Assembly: GCF_000770305.1 (NCBI RefSeq)
Contig: NZ_JNVB01000014.1
Location: 1 to 64,000 of the forward strand
Direction: 5' to 3'
Source: Erwinia oleae
GTDB taxonomy: Bacteria; Pseudomonadota; Gammaproteobacteria; Enterobacterales; Enterobacteriaceae
Length of the DNA stretch: 64,000 bases
Within the stretch, counting starts at the first letter, position 1. Every line of letters starts with the position of its first letter. Below, one piece after another: positions 18,875 to 27,585 of the stretch. The notes beneath the pieces are model-generated. The model searched no databases. It saw nothing but the letters and a program-made list of their open reading frames with translations, and was not told the DNA's origin. A program made the position numbers and the translations under genes.

Positions 18875-20799
18875 GCTCCCTGCTCCTGAATACTGTTGTT
18901 AAACATCATGATCATCTCCCTGGCGGCACGGCGTCCTTCCGCCATGGCGGTGACTACCAGATCGGCGCCGTGCACCGCATCCCCGGCGGCAAAAACTTTC
19001 GGATTTGCCGTCTGCGTTGGCGTACGCCCTGCACCGCCGGTTTTTATCAGCCCCCAGCGATCAAAATCAACGCCGTGTCCGCTCAGCCACGGCATAGCAT
19101 GGGGTTGAAAACCAAATGCCATGATCAGCGCGTCCGCTTTAAGCACGAACTCCGAACCGGCCAGCGGTTCAGGGCGACGTCTGCCATCGCTGCCGGGCTG
19201 GCCGGGCGCGGTACGTACCAGGCCGATACCGCTTAATACGCCTTCAACATCCAGTTCGATATACTGCGGCAACACGTTAAACATAAATTCCACGCCCTCT
19301 TCACGGGCGTTAGTCACCTCTTTTTTCGAGCCCGGCATGCTTTTTTCATCACGTCGATAGGCGCAAATCACCTCGCTTGCCTGCTGTCGCACCGCGGTGC
19401 GCAGGCAGTCCATGGCGGTATCGCCGCCGCCCAACACGACGACGCGTTTACCAGTTAGCGAAATGTAGGGCGCCTCAGGGTCGTCCCCGATCCCCATCAC
19501 CCGACGCGTATTGGCGATCAGATAAGGCAAGGCCTGTAGCACGCCGGGCGCCTCTTCATGCTCAAGGCCAGCTCGCATCAGTCCGTAGGTGCCAACGCCA
19601 AGGAAGACGGCGTCGTATTCTTTCAATAGTTCGCTAAAAGCGATGTCGCGCCCCACCTCGCAGTTAAGATGAAACCGGATACCCATCTCGCTGAAAATGT
19701 CGCGTCGATTAATCATCAGCTGTTTTTCCAGCTTAAAAGAGGGGATGCCAAAGGTAAGCAGCCCGCCGATCTCCGGGTAACGATCGAACACCTCTACGCT
19801 CACGCCCTGACGCACCAGGATGTCGGCACAGCCAAGGCCCGCCGGACCGGCACCGATGACGGCAACCTTTTCAGAGCGCGGTTTAACCTCGCTGAGATCC
19901 GGCCGCCAGCCTTGTGCCAGCGCGGCGTCGGTGATGTAGCGCTCAATATTACCGATGGTGACCGCGCCACCCTCCCCGTTCAGGGTACAGGCGCCTTCGC
20001 ATAGCCGATCCTGTGGACAAACCCGCCCGCATATTTCAGGCAGGCTGCTGGTTTGATGAGAGAGACGGGCGGCGTCGATAAGACGTGCTTCGCCAGCGAG
20101 ACGAACGAAATCAGGAATGCCGTTATGCAGCGGGCAAGTCCAGCCGCACCAGGCTTTCTGTGCGCAGTAAAGGCAGCGCGCGGCTTCATAACGTGCCTGT
20201 TCAGGAGCAAGCACCGGGTAAATTTCTTTGAAATTCGTTTTACGCAAGTCGGCGGCTACTTTTTGCGCGCCGATACGCGCTGGCTTCGTAAGCACTGCCG
20301 GGCGGCGCGGGGGCAGTGTCTTTTTCGGTTTCGCGCTGGCGCGCTGACGACCAAGCCGCAGGCGCGTCAGCGCGCTATCGTCCATCACCTGCAATGCCTG
20401 AGTCGGGCAACTCGCCACACAGGCGGGCTGCCCGCTGGCGCTGTGACGGCAAAGATCGCATTTAATCACCGTCGTCGCCTCAGCGGAGGGTTCAATCGCG
20501 CCAAACGGACAGGCGAGCAGGCAGTTTTTGCAGCCGATACATCTTTCTTCCCTGATTTGTATGCTGTCGTCGGTAAATACCAGCGCATCGGTCGGACAAC
20601 TTTTTACGCAGGGCGCATCATTACACTGACGACAGGTTGAAGGTATCAGGGCCTCATTCTGCACGATCAGATGAATGCGCGGCCGGAAATCCGAGCGCTT
20701 TTCCGGCCAGCGCTCCTGATGATGAGAAAGTGCACACGCCACCTCGCAAACATGGCAGCCAATGCACGCCTCTGAGTCAGCAATAATAAAGTGGTTCAT
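18871..20799 (-). CDS. uacF: UacF/AegA-type iron-sulfur flavoprotein oxidoreductase
   Basis: This 642-residue protein combines an N-terminal multi-4Fe-4S ferredoxin domain (CIGCHVCEVAC, CRQCNDAPCVKSC, CIGCKNCLLAC, CDLCRHSASGQPACVASC) with a GltD-like FAD/NAD(P)H oxidoreductase domain. FAD binds at AVIGAGPAGLGCADIL near residue 308, and the second nucleotide at VVVLGGGDTAMDC. It resembles E. coli YgfT (UacF, 639 residues) more than AegA in segments such as PQYIELD and WGLIKTG. Both are implicated in formate-dependent urate degradation. I start at ATG 20799 (MNHFIIADSEACIGC), which has AAAGGGAT upstream and fits the family; an ATG seven codons earlier is possible. It is the first gene of a three-gene leftward operon. 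Confidence 0.88.
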   Translation of the reverse strand: MNHFIIADSEACIGCHVCEVACALSHHQERWPEKRSDFRPRIHLIVQNEALIPSTCRQCNDAPCVKSCPTDALVFTDDSIQIREERCIGCKNCLLACPFGAIEPSAEATTVIKCDLCRHSASGQPACVASCPTQALQVMDDSALTRLRLGRQRASAKPKKTLPPRRPAVLTKPARIGAQKVAADLRKTNFKEIYPVLAPEQARYEAARCLYCAQKAWCGWTCPLHNGIPDFVRLAGEARLIDAARLSHQTSSLPEICGRVCPQDRLCEGACTLNGEGGAVTIGNIERYITDAALAQGWRPDLSEVKPRSEKVAVIGAGPAGLGCADILVRQGVSVEVFDRYPEIGGLLTFGIPSFKLEKQLMINRRDIFSEMGIRFHLNCEVGRDIAFSELLKEYDAVFLGVGTYGLMRAGLEHEEAPGVLQALPYLIANTRRVMGIGDDPEAPYISLTGKRVVVLGGGDTAMDCLRTAVRQQASEVICAYRRDEKSMPGSKKEVTNAREEGVEFMFNVLPQYIELDVEGVLSGIGLVRTAPGQPGSDGRRRPEPLAGSEFVLKADALIMAFGFQPHAMPWLSGHGVDFDRWGLIKTGGAGRTPTQTANPKVFAAGDAVHGADLVVTAMAEGRRAAREMIMMFNNSIQEQGA

Positions 20800-20962
20800 T
20801 GTTATCCCTTTCTTTCGCACGACATTGCCAGTCGTTCGCTATGCAAAAAGGAGGACAATCCTGCGCGGATCGCCATAAATAAGCGGGTTCTGTGAGTAAA
20901 CTCGCAGAAGCGGCCCATTACTGGCGGCAAGCCACTGATGTGATGCGACATTGAAACGCATT
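20800..20962 (-). promoter_or_regulatory. Leftward leader and weak sigma54-like element for uacF
   Basis: No gene lies here. Read leftward, TTGTCC followed by TTTTTGCA (roughly complement 20842-20858) has the sigma54 -12 element at the correct distance. However, the invariant GG of the -24 element is GT, so it is a degenerate match only. Its distance to the uacF start (about 44 bases) and to the inverted repeat at 20963 (about 110-140 bases) would suit an enhancer-driven promoter. A sigma70 promoter cannot be excluded. Confidence 0.3.
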
Positions 20963-20998
20963 TTTCTCACTTTGAGAAAGTTACCGCTCAAATTGAAA
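20963..20998. promoter_or_regulatory. Tandem inverted-repeat activator sites (uacF/xdh intergenic)
   Basis: A perfect 7-3-7 palindrome, TTTCTCA-CTT-TGAGAAA, occupies 20963-20979. A degenerate second copy, CGCTCA-AAT-TGAAAA, is centred 21 bases (two helical turns) away, near 20992. Related repeats occur upstream of ygeV/ygeW (27268-27311) and between xdhC-like and ygfK (34591-34627). The pair lies about 120-140 bases upstream of the expected start from the sigma54 promoter at 21085. I infer binding by YgeV. Confidence 0.7.
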
Positions 20999-21084
20999 AA
21001 CTATCCGGAGACAGGAGAGAAAAAAAGGATGTCTGCCCGGCGAAAACGCCTGCCAGACGTACCCTGCGCGCTATTCTGCCGCTC

Positions 21085-21100
21085 TGGCACAGCCTTTGCT
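21085..21100 (+). promoter_or_regulatory. Sigma54 (-24/-12) promoter of the molybdenum hydroxylase operon
   Basis: TGGCACAGCCTTTGCT matches the sigma54 consensus TGGCAC-N5-TTGCW with the required GG-N10-GC spacing. Transcription should start near 21111, about 47 bases ahead of the ATG at 21158, which has its own GAAGGGAG ribosome-binding site. The enhancer-like repeats at 20963-20998 are placed correctly for an activator. Confidence 0.85.
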
Positions 21101-21157
21101 AATCCTGAAGTAAGGACAGGCATTCGCCTGAAATTTACCTGAAGGGAGCATGGCGCT

Positions 21158-24100
21158 ATGAAAACACTTTTGGCGGGCACAGAAGTATCTCGCGTTGACG
21201 GGCTGGCAAAGGTGAAAGGCTCTGCAATCTACGGCGACGATCTCGTCTTCAAAAACATGCTTTACGGCGTCTGCCGCTATGCGGATATCGCTGCGGGCGA
21301 GATCGAAACGCTGGACATCGCCGATGCAGAGAAAGTACCCGGCGTGGTACGTATTGCGACCTGGAAAGATATTCCCGGTCAGAAGCACATCGGCGTAGTC
21401 ACCGCCGACTACCCGCCAATCATTGACCGGGAGATCGCGTTTCGCGGCGACGTTATTGCCGTGATCGCCGCCGAAACCTATGGGGCTGCCTGCCAGGCGG
21501 CGGAAACTATTCGCGTCACCTATCGCCCCTGGACGCCCATAACCTCTGTGAAAGAGGCGATGAGTCCCGGTGCGCGGTTGATCCATAGCAACCGCGCAGA
21601 CAACATCATTAACCACCATCACACCGTCAAGGGCGATATCGAAGCGGGTTTTGCCGCCTCCAGCCATATATTTGAACGTGAGTATGAGGTCGGTTTCCAG
21701 GAGCATGGCTATATTGAGCCGGAGTCGATTACCGCCTGTATCGATGACGATCAACAGATCCTCACCCTTTATGGCTCCATTCAAAATGCGCACCGTCTGC
21801 GCGGTATGGTGGCGAAATATCTCGATCTGCCGCAGTCAAAAGTGAATGTAAAGCGTTCAATACTCGGCGGCTCCTTCGGCGGCAAGGATGATATTATCGA
21901 TCACCTTGCCTGCCGTGCTGCGCTGCTTGCTCAGTTGACCGGTCGCCCAATAAAAATGTCCTACAATCGCGAACAGTCGATGCGCGAAAGCTATAAGCGC
22001 CACCCTTATCTGATGCGTTACAAAATTGGCCTGGACGATCACGGCCATATTCAGGCAATAAAAATTAATGTCATAGCGGATGGCGGCAGCTACGCCGGTC
22101 AGACGGTATTCGTCACCTGGCGCAGTTCGGTGCAGGCTGCTGGTCCTTACAATATTCCCAACGTGCGCATTGACGTTACCGGCGTCTATACCAATAACAA
22201 TTACACCTCGGCCTACCGTGGCTTTGGCGCGCCGCAGGTAATTTTCGCTAATGAGTCACTGATGGACGAGGTGGCGGAGAAACTGGGCATGTCGCCCGTA
22301 GAGCTAAGGCTGCGCAATATTCTGCATCAGGACGATATCAGCATGGCGGGGCAGCGCCTGAGCGAGCATCGCGTTTCCGCGCAGGAGGTGCTCGAAAAAG
22401 CGCTCGCTAAAAGCGACTTTGTTGAGAAAAGAAAACGCTACCGCGAGCTTAATCGTCAGGCCGGCCCGGTTAAATATGGCATCGGCCTGGCCGTCAGTCA
22501 TCGCGGCTGCTCTCTGGGCGCTGAGGGGCTGGATGCCTCCTCTGCCCTGATGCAGGTTAATGCCGATGGCAGTATTAACATCTCCACCTCCGTCTCTGAA
22601 AACGGACAGGGGCTGCAAACCACCATGTCGATCATTGCCGCCGAGGCTTTTGGCCTCGGTCTCGATCGCATCACCTTCAGCGAGCCGGCAACGGCCATGA
22701 TCGCCGATGGCGGTTCAACGGTGGCCTCGCGCGGTACGTTAATGGGCGGCCAGGCAGTCCTCAGCGCGGCGAATAAAATCAAGCAGCGCATGGCGGACGC
22801 GATTATGGAAACGCTTGCAACGGAGAGCCCGGGCGATCTGGTGTGGGAAAATGGCAAAGTGTTTAACCGTCACTCCCCATGGAAACGGCTCGGCTTCCAG
22901 CAGGTTGTCGATCTCACCAAAGCCACCGGCGCCAACCTTTCAGCCTATGGCTGGCACGTCGCGCCCGATATTCACTGGGATGAAGAAAAAGGCTGCGGCA
23001 GCCCTTACTTTACCTGGGTCTACGCCTGTCAGATCGCTGATATCGCGGTGGATACTCGTACCGGAAAAATCACTATCAATAAGGTTACGGCGGTGCATGA
23101 CGTCGGCAAAGTGATTAATAAGGTGGGCTTTGAGGGCCAGGTTTATGGCGGAATTGTTCAGGGGCTGGTCGGCTACGGTATGCTGGAGGAGTTCAATATC
23201 GAACAGGGTGAGGTGAAATCAGAAAATTTCGACACCTATCTGCTGCCCACCATCAAAGATGTGCCGGAAATTGACATCGTCGCGGTAGAAAACCACGACA
23301 AAGCGGGGCCGTTCGGTGCCAAGGTGATCGGTGAGCCGGTACTGGAGCTGGGCGGCGCGGCGCTGAACAACGCGGTCAGTTTTGCCCTGAACCGCAGAAA
23401 CTACACTCTCCCGCTGACGCTTGAGCAGGTTCGTCTTGGCTATGCGCTGAAAAAACCGGTACGACAGAGTGAGCTGCTGGCGGAATCAGCGGATAAAAAA
23501 CAGGTGCTGCGCCTTAATACGCTTACGCTGCTGCGCCCTGAGAATGTGGATGATGCGCTACGCATGCTGGCGGAAGCGGACGCGCAGCCCGTGGCGGGCG
23601 GCACCGACGTGCTGGTGCAGGCGCGCATGAAAAACGCGCCCGTGCCGCTGGTTGATATCTCCGGGTTGCACATGCTCAAACGTATTGAGCTGCGCGATGA
23701 GGAACTGACGATTGGCGCTGGCGTCTGCTTCAGCGATTTGACGGCGCATCCGCTGGTGATTGAACGCTATCCGCTGCTGGTGCAGGCGTGCAAAACAATC
23801 GGTTCACTTCAGTTGCGAAATCGCGCCACCCTTGGCGGCAATATTGTTAATGCGGCGCCCTGCGCGGATTCAGTGCCGCCGCTCATTATCTATGATGCGG
23901 AAGTAGAACTGCAAAGCCTGCGGGGAACGCGGCGCCTTCCGCTCGCCGGATTTATGACTTCTGCCTATAAAACCTGCATGAAGAAGGGCGAACTGCTTAG
24001 CGCAGTGATCCTGCCGCCGTTTAAAAACGATGGGCCTGGGATGCAACAGCGCTATCTGCAATTAGGCCGTCGCAATGCGCTTAACATCACCCGCCAGAGC

Positions 24101-24379
24101 TTTACCGGTCAGTTCCTGATTAACCCTAACGGTATTTTGATCTGGTGTCGCCTGGTGGATGGCGCATTAATGAATAAGCCGCAACGGCTGATTACGGTTG
24201 AAAAAGCGCTGACGGGCAGGAAGCTTGACGACGTCTTGATCAGCGCGGGCATAACCGAGCTGGAAATGCTGCTTGAGAAGACAATCGGCAACCGCTGGTC
24301 GGCGGCTTATAAAATTCCGGTGGCGAAAGACATGCTGCACCAGATGTTGGACGACGTAAAAAACAGCCAGGGCAGATAA
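21158..24379 (+). CDS. Xanthine dehydrogenase-type molybdenum hydroxylase with fused Mo and FAD subunits
   Basis: This 1073-residue protein joins two normally separate subunits. Residues 1 to about 765 form a molybdopterin-binding large subunit, with the start SRVDGLAKVKGSAIYGDD, LGGSFGGKDD, TSAYRGFGAPQ and the catalytic-glutamate region GAKVIGEPVLELGGAA. After a linker, residues about 775-1073 form a CoxM/XdhB-type FAD subunit, with PVAGGTDVLVQARM near 812 and TLGGNIVNAAPCADS near 890. The reading frame is continuous with no stop between them. E. coli has XdhA and XdhB separate, and XdhD carries Mo plus 2Fe-2S while YgfM carries FAD. The 2Fe-2S subunit follows as the next gene. The substrate is presumably xanthine/hypoxanthine or urate. 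The glutamate of the usual GGKE loop is aspartate here, so specificity may differ. Confidence 0.85.
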   Translation: MKTLLAGTEVSRVDGLAKVKGSAIYGDDLVFKNMLYGVCRYADIAAGEIETLDIADAEKVPGVVRIATWKDIPGQKHIGVVTADYPPIIDREIAFRGDVIAVIAAETYGAACQAAETIRVTYRPWTPITSVKEAMSPGARLIHSNRADNIINHHHTVKGDIEAGFAASSHIFEREYEVGFQEHGYIEPESITACIDDDQQILTLYGSIQNAHRLRGMVAKYLDLPQSKVNVKRSILGGSFGGKDDIIDHLACRAALLAQLTGRPIKMSYNREQSMRESYKRHPYLMRYKIGLDDHGHIQAIKINVIADGGSYAGQTVFVTWRSSVQAAGPYNIPNVRIDVTGVYTNNNYTSAYRGFGAPQVIFANESLMDEVAEKLGMSPVELRLRNILHQDDISMAGQRLSEHRVSAQEVLEKALAKSDFVEKRKRYRELNRQAGPVKYGIGLAVSHRGCSLGAEGLDASSALMQVNADGSINISTSVSENGQGLQTTMSIIAAEAFGLGLDRITFSEPATAMIADGGSTVASRGTLMGGQAVLSAANKIKQRMADAIMETLATESPGDLVWENGKVFNRHSPWKRLGFQQVVDLTKATGANLSAYGWHVAPDIHWDEEKGCGSPYFTWVYACQIADIAVDTRTGKITINKVTAVHDVGKVINKVGFEGQVYGGIVQGLVGYGMLEEFNIEQGEVKSENFDTYLLPTIKDVPEIDIVAVENHDKAGPFGAKVIGEPVLELGGAALNNAVSFALNRRNYTLPLTLEQVRLGYALKKPVRQSELLAESADKKQVLRLNTLTLLRPENVDDALRMLAEADAQPVAGGTDVLVQARMKNAPVPLVDISGLHMLKRIELRDEELTIGAGVCFSDLTAHPLVIERYPLLVQACKTIGSLQLRNRATLGGNIVNAAPCADSVPPLIIYDAEVELQSLRGTRRLPLAGFMTSAYKTCMKKGELLSAVILPPFKNDGPGMQQRYLQLGRRNALNITRQSFTGQFLINPNGILIWCRLVDGALMNKPQRLITVEKALTGRKLDDVLISAGITELEMLLEKTIGNRWSAAYKIPVAKDMLHQMLDDVKNSQGR

Positions 24380-24388
24380 GGAAAGGTC

Positions 24389-24850
24389 ATGAATAGTATC
24401 AAACTTACAGTAAACGGCATTCGGGTGGAAAAAGAGGTAGACGATAATCGTCGGCTGCTGGATTTTTTACGGGAAGACCTCCGTTTGACCGGTACCAAAG
24501 AAGGATGTTCAGTGGGCGAATGCGGTGCCTGCACCGTGATTGTTGATGGAAAATCCGTCTGTGCCTGCCTGTTGCTGGCGGCGCAGTGTGACGGCGCCGA
24601 GATCACCACCATAGAAGCGCTGGCGTTCAGCAAACAGGGCAGAAAGCTTCAGCATGCTTTTATTCGTCACGGCGGTGTTCAGTGCGGCTTCTGTACGCCG
24701 GGTGTGCTGATGAGCACCAAAGCGCTGCTCGACAGCAATCCGCATCCCGATGACGCAGCGATCTACGAGGCGCTGGAAGGCAACCTCTGCCGTTGTACCG
24801 GTTATCACCCCATCATTAAATCCATTAAAGCGGTGTTAAAAACGCCCTGA
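24389..24850 (+). CDS. 2Fe-2S subunit of the molybdenum hydroxylase
   Basis: This 153-residue protein holds the two [2Fe-2S] clusters that pass electrons from the Mo site to FAD. The plant-type cluster ligands are in GCSVGECGACTVIVDGKSVC (about residues 38-58), and the second cluster is in CGFCTPG...NLCRCTGYHPI (about 98-140). Length and layout match XdhC of E. coli (159). It starts nine bases after the fused Mo-FAD subunit's stop with AAGGAAAGG as ribosome-binding site. It completes a three-domain enzyme from two polypeptides. Confidence 0.93.
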   Translation: MNSIKLTVNGIRVEKEVDDNRRLLDFLREDLRLTGTKEGCSVGECGACTVIVDGKSVCACLLLAAQCDGAEITTIEALAFSKQGRKLQHAFIRHGGVQCGFCTPGVLMSTKALLDSNPHPDDAAIYEALEGNLCRCTGYHPIIKSIKAVLKTP

Positions 24851-24883
24851 CAAACCGGACGTAAAAAGGCAGGGAGCAGAGAG

Positions 24884-25453
24884 ATGAAAGAGTGCATCAT
24901 GCTGGCCGCAGGTCTTTCCCAACGAATGGGAACATGGAAAATGTTGCTTCCATGGGGAACGGGCACCGTGCTCGACAGCGCGCTGGGTGGCGCGCTCAGC
25001 TTTTGCGATCGGGTCATTTTAGTCACGGGGCATCGCGCTGATGAGCTGCATCAGCGCTACCGTCAGCATCCCCAGATCGCGCTGTGCTTTAATGCCTCTT
25101 ACCGAGCGGGGATGTTTTCATCAGTGCAGCGCGGCGTGACGGCGCTGTGCTCAGAGGAACCTTTTTTTATCGTGCCGGGCGATATGCCCGCCGTTGATCC
25201 CAATATATACGCAGCCCTGTGGAGGCCCAACGCCATACGCTGCCAGCGTCCGGTCTGCGACAGTGGTAAAGGCCATCCTGTTTTGCTGCCGCCGGCGCTG
25301 GCTCCGACAATTCTCGCCGCGCCGCCAGAAAGTAACTTGCGTCAGCTGATGCTGCATCACGGATGCCAGGACGTGCAGGTAACCAGTAAAAGCATTCACT
25401 GGGATCTCGACACACCGGAGCAGTATCAACAACTACGCGGCCTGCTAAGCTAG
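24884..25453 (+). CDS. mocA: MocA (YgfJ), molybdenum cofactor cytidylyltransferase
   Basis: MocA adds CMP to Mo-molybdopterin to give the MCD cofactor used by xanthine dehydrogenase-family enzymes, so it is the expected cofactor supplier for the preceding gene products. The 189-residue sequence has the nucleotidyltransferase start [17 protein letters not shown], the metal-binding GDMPAVDP (about residues 98-105), GHPVLLP and the C-terminal [13 protein letters not shown]. coli MocA has 192 residues. It is the last gene of the rightward sigma54 unit and overlaps the convergent ygeV by four bases at the stops. Confidence 0.88.
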   Translation: MKECIMLAAGLSQRMGTWKMLLPWGTGTVLDSALGGALSFCDRVILVTGHRADELHQRYRQHPQIALCFNASYRAGMFSSVQRGVTALCSEEPFFIVPGDMPAVDPNIYAALWRPNAIRCQRPVCDSGKGHPVLLPPALAPTILAAPPESNLRQLMLHHGCQDVQVTSKSIHWDLDTPEQYQQLRGLLS

Positions 25454-27228
25454 TCGAGTCCATATTTTTTAATTTTGCGGTAAAGCGTCGCCACGCCGAT
25501 CCCTAACTGGTCGGCGATTAACGATTTATCGCGGGTATGTTCCAACGCCTCTTTAATCAGCGTTTTCTCCATAGATTTAAAATCGGCCATCGCAACATTC
25601 GTGTCTTCGCGATCGCATATTTCAGGCTGCATGTCATGAAGTGTCGGTGAAGATTTCATCGGGGGGATAAGGTGGAACACTGGCGGAAGCAGCGCGCTGT
25701 CGATCATCTCGCCGTCCGGCACAATATTTACCAGATATTCAACAAGATTACTCAGCTCGCGCACGTTTCCCGGCCAGCGGTGGCGCTGAAGCAACCTCAT
25801 GACTTCTTTACTGATGCCAGGATAGGAACAGCCAATACGTTGAGAATGCAGATTAATAAAGTAGTGCAGAAGCAATGCCAGATCGCCTTCACGATCTCGC
25901 AGTGGCGGTAGCAGGAGGGGAATAACGTTCAACCGATAATAGAGATCTTCCCTGAAGCGCCCCTCTGCAATGTAATTGCCCAGATTTTGATGCGTGGCAG
26001 AGATAATGCGAATATCCACCGGCACCGCACGACTGGCGCCCACCGGCATCACTTCGCGACTTTCAATAGCGCGCAGTAATCGCGCCTGCAAACTCAGCGG
26101 CATATCGCCAATTTCATCTAAAAACAGCGTACCACCGTGTGCAGACTGGATCAGGCCGGCCTTACCTCCTGGCGCGGCACCGGTAAACGCCCCCTTCACA
26201 TAGCCAAACAGTTCGCTTTCCAGCAGGTTTTCCGGTATCGCTGCGCAGTTAATAGCGACGAAAGGCTTGTCATGACGGCTGCTGAAGCGGTGAATGGCGC
26301 GCGCAACCACCTCTTTACCCGTACCACTTTCACCAAGTATCAGCACGCTGGAAGGGCTGGAGGCGATCCTTGCCATAAGCTGCTTAACCTTTTTCATTGC
26401 CGCTGATTGCCCGATAACGCGATCGATAAAGAGCGGGTCCTGTCGCGTTGTTTCAACCGGGGTCGATGAGGCGTTTTGATGAAAAGCGAGTATAAAAAGC
26501 GTTTGCCTGCCGATACGCTGTAGCTGACCAATCAGTAAAAATTGCTGGTTGAGAAACGAGACAACGTGCTGCGTATAACCCTTGCCGCGGGTAAGCGGTT
26601 CAATCGTAACGACGGTGCCCGGCGCCAGCCCCGACGGGTGAAGATAAAGATGCTGAAGCGCGCGCTCGTTAATCTTCTGCACGCGATCGTCACGATCCAG
26701 CAGAATAACGCCCTGATCCATAGACGTAAGCAGCGACGTTAGCACAGCATCACTCTCACTTTCATTTTGTCGGGAACTTGATAACTGAGATACCATCAGA
26801 TTAGAAACGTAGCGAATATACTGCATATAGTTTTCAGCATTTTCGACCAGGCGGCGATGCTGATCGTCATTAACGGCAATCAGGCTTACCACGCCATAAC
26901 AGCGCTGGTTTCCTACGATGGGCACGCCCAAAAAAGCGCGTTCCTTGCAGTCGCCGCGCTGGTCGCAGCCCTGACAAAGAGAATTGAATCGAGAGTCCGC
27001 AATCAGGATCTCTTTTTGCTGTTCAATAACATTTCCGAGTAGAAGCGTGTTGCTTTCCGGGGTCTGGCCGAAACGGTTGCCATATGGCCCGGTGCCTGCG
27101 ATGCGCAACAGTTTATGATCGACAACTTCAACTTCCAGTTGTAATACCTGCGCCAGCAGATGACAGAAATTCAGAATAGTGGTCTGAATGGACATCATTG
27201 TCGAGGGCGCTGCGATAGTCTCTTCCAT
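25450..27228 (-). CDS. ygeV: YgeV, sigma54-dependent enhancer-binding activator of purine genes
   Basis: The 592-residue regulator has a GAF-like sensory domain (about residues 15-130), a PAS-like domain (about 160-250), an AAA+ ATPase and a Fis-type helix-turn-helix at the C-terminus ([20 protein letters not shown]). The ATPase has Walker A GESGTGKE at 299-306, the sigma54-contacting GAFTGA at 346-351 and Walker B DEIGD at 371-375. Intact GAFTGA means it should act with sigma54. A Cys85-X2-Cys88-X5-Cys94 motif in the GAF domain could hold a metal or Fe-S cluster. ATG 27228 is preceded by GGAGGATCGTT. It lies among genes with sigma54-type promoters and shared inverted repeats, so I infer that it activates them. 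The inducer is unknown; urate or a pathway intermediate is plausible. Confidence 0.88.
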   Translation of the reverse strand: MEETIAAPSTMMSIQTTILNFCHLLAQVLQLEVEVVDHKLLRIAGTGPYGNRFGQTPESNTLLLGNVIEQQKEILIADSRFNSLCQGCDQRGDCKERAFLGVPIVGNQRCYGVVSLIAVNDDQHRRLVENAENYMQYIRYVSNLMVSQLSSSRQNESESDAVLTSLLTSMDQGVILLDRDDRVQKINERALQHLYLHPSGLAPGTVVTIEPLTRGKGYTQHVVSFLNQQFLLIGQLQRIGRQTLFILAFHQNASSTPVETTRQDPLFIDRVIGQSAAMKKVKQLMARIASSPSSVLILGESGTGKEVVARAIHRFSSRHDKPFVAINCAAIPENLLESELFGYVKGAFTGAAPGGKAGLIQSAHGGTLFLDEIGDMPLSLQARLLRAIESREVMPVGASRAVPVDIRIISATHQNLGNYIAEGRFREDLYYRLNVIPLLLPPLRDREGDLALLLHYFINLHSQRIGCSYPGISKEVMRLLQRHRWPGNVRELSNLVEYLVNIVPDGEMIDSALLPPVFHLIPPMKSSPTLHDMQPEICDREDTNVAMADFKSMEKTLIKEALEHTRDKSLIADQLGIGVATLYRKIKKYGLD

Positions 27229-27267
27229 AACGATCCTCCTTTCCTTGCAGTTTTTTTGCGCGCGATA

Positions 27268-27311
27268 TTTATCATTTTGAGAATAGCGCTGAGCTTTCTC
27301 ATTTTGAGTTA
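27268..27311. promoter_or_regulatory. Paired inverted-repeat activator sites (ygeV/ygeW intergenic)
   Basis: Two copies of the 7-3-7 repeat are seen: TTTATCA-TTT-TGAGAAT (27268-27284) and TTTCTCA-TTT-TGAGTTA (27295-27311), centres 27 bases apart. Each differs from the perfect version at 20963 by one to three bases. They lie 40-80 bases upstream of ygeV, so YgeV could also control its own gene. They are about 200 bases upstream of the candidate ygeW promoters. Confidence 0.6.
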
Positions 27312-27442
27312 TTTATTTCGTCGCGCCGAATGGCAATCCCGCCATTTTGCATCCCGCAAAATATCGTTATTTACCTCTTTATAAAAGTGATGAAACACTA
27401 ATAACCCTGTTTTTAGAGGATCATCAATGCATTTTTCGAAAG

Positions 27443-27490
27443 AGGATCACATTAAGCATTATGCAAAAGCGGATTGGCACAAAAGTTGAT
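27443..27490 (+). promoter_or_regulatory. Candidate sigma54 promoter(s) for ygeW operon
   Basis: Two imperfect -24/-12 matches lie upstream of ygeW. TGGCACAAAAGTTGAT (27475-27490) has a perfect -24 element but GA instead of GC at -12. AGGATCACATTAAGCA (27443-27458) has GG-N10-GC spacing but a poor flanking match. Either would leave a leader of roughly 85-120 bases before ATG 27586. The remaining 27312-27585 sequence holds no gene that I can support. Confidence 0.4.
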
Positions 27491-27585
27491 TATATCCCTC
27501 CGATACTGCCTTTCCCGGCATCTGAGGCCCGACGGCCCGTCAGCTCTGCGTGGGTTAACTTTTCTGTCACAAGGACCGCCTCGAA

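Noticed and set aside
20951-21142. A short open frame upstream of the fused Mo-FAD gene
   Set aside because: It overlaps the inverted repeats and the sigma54 promoter, has no family resemblance and no good ribosome-binding site.
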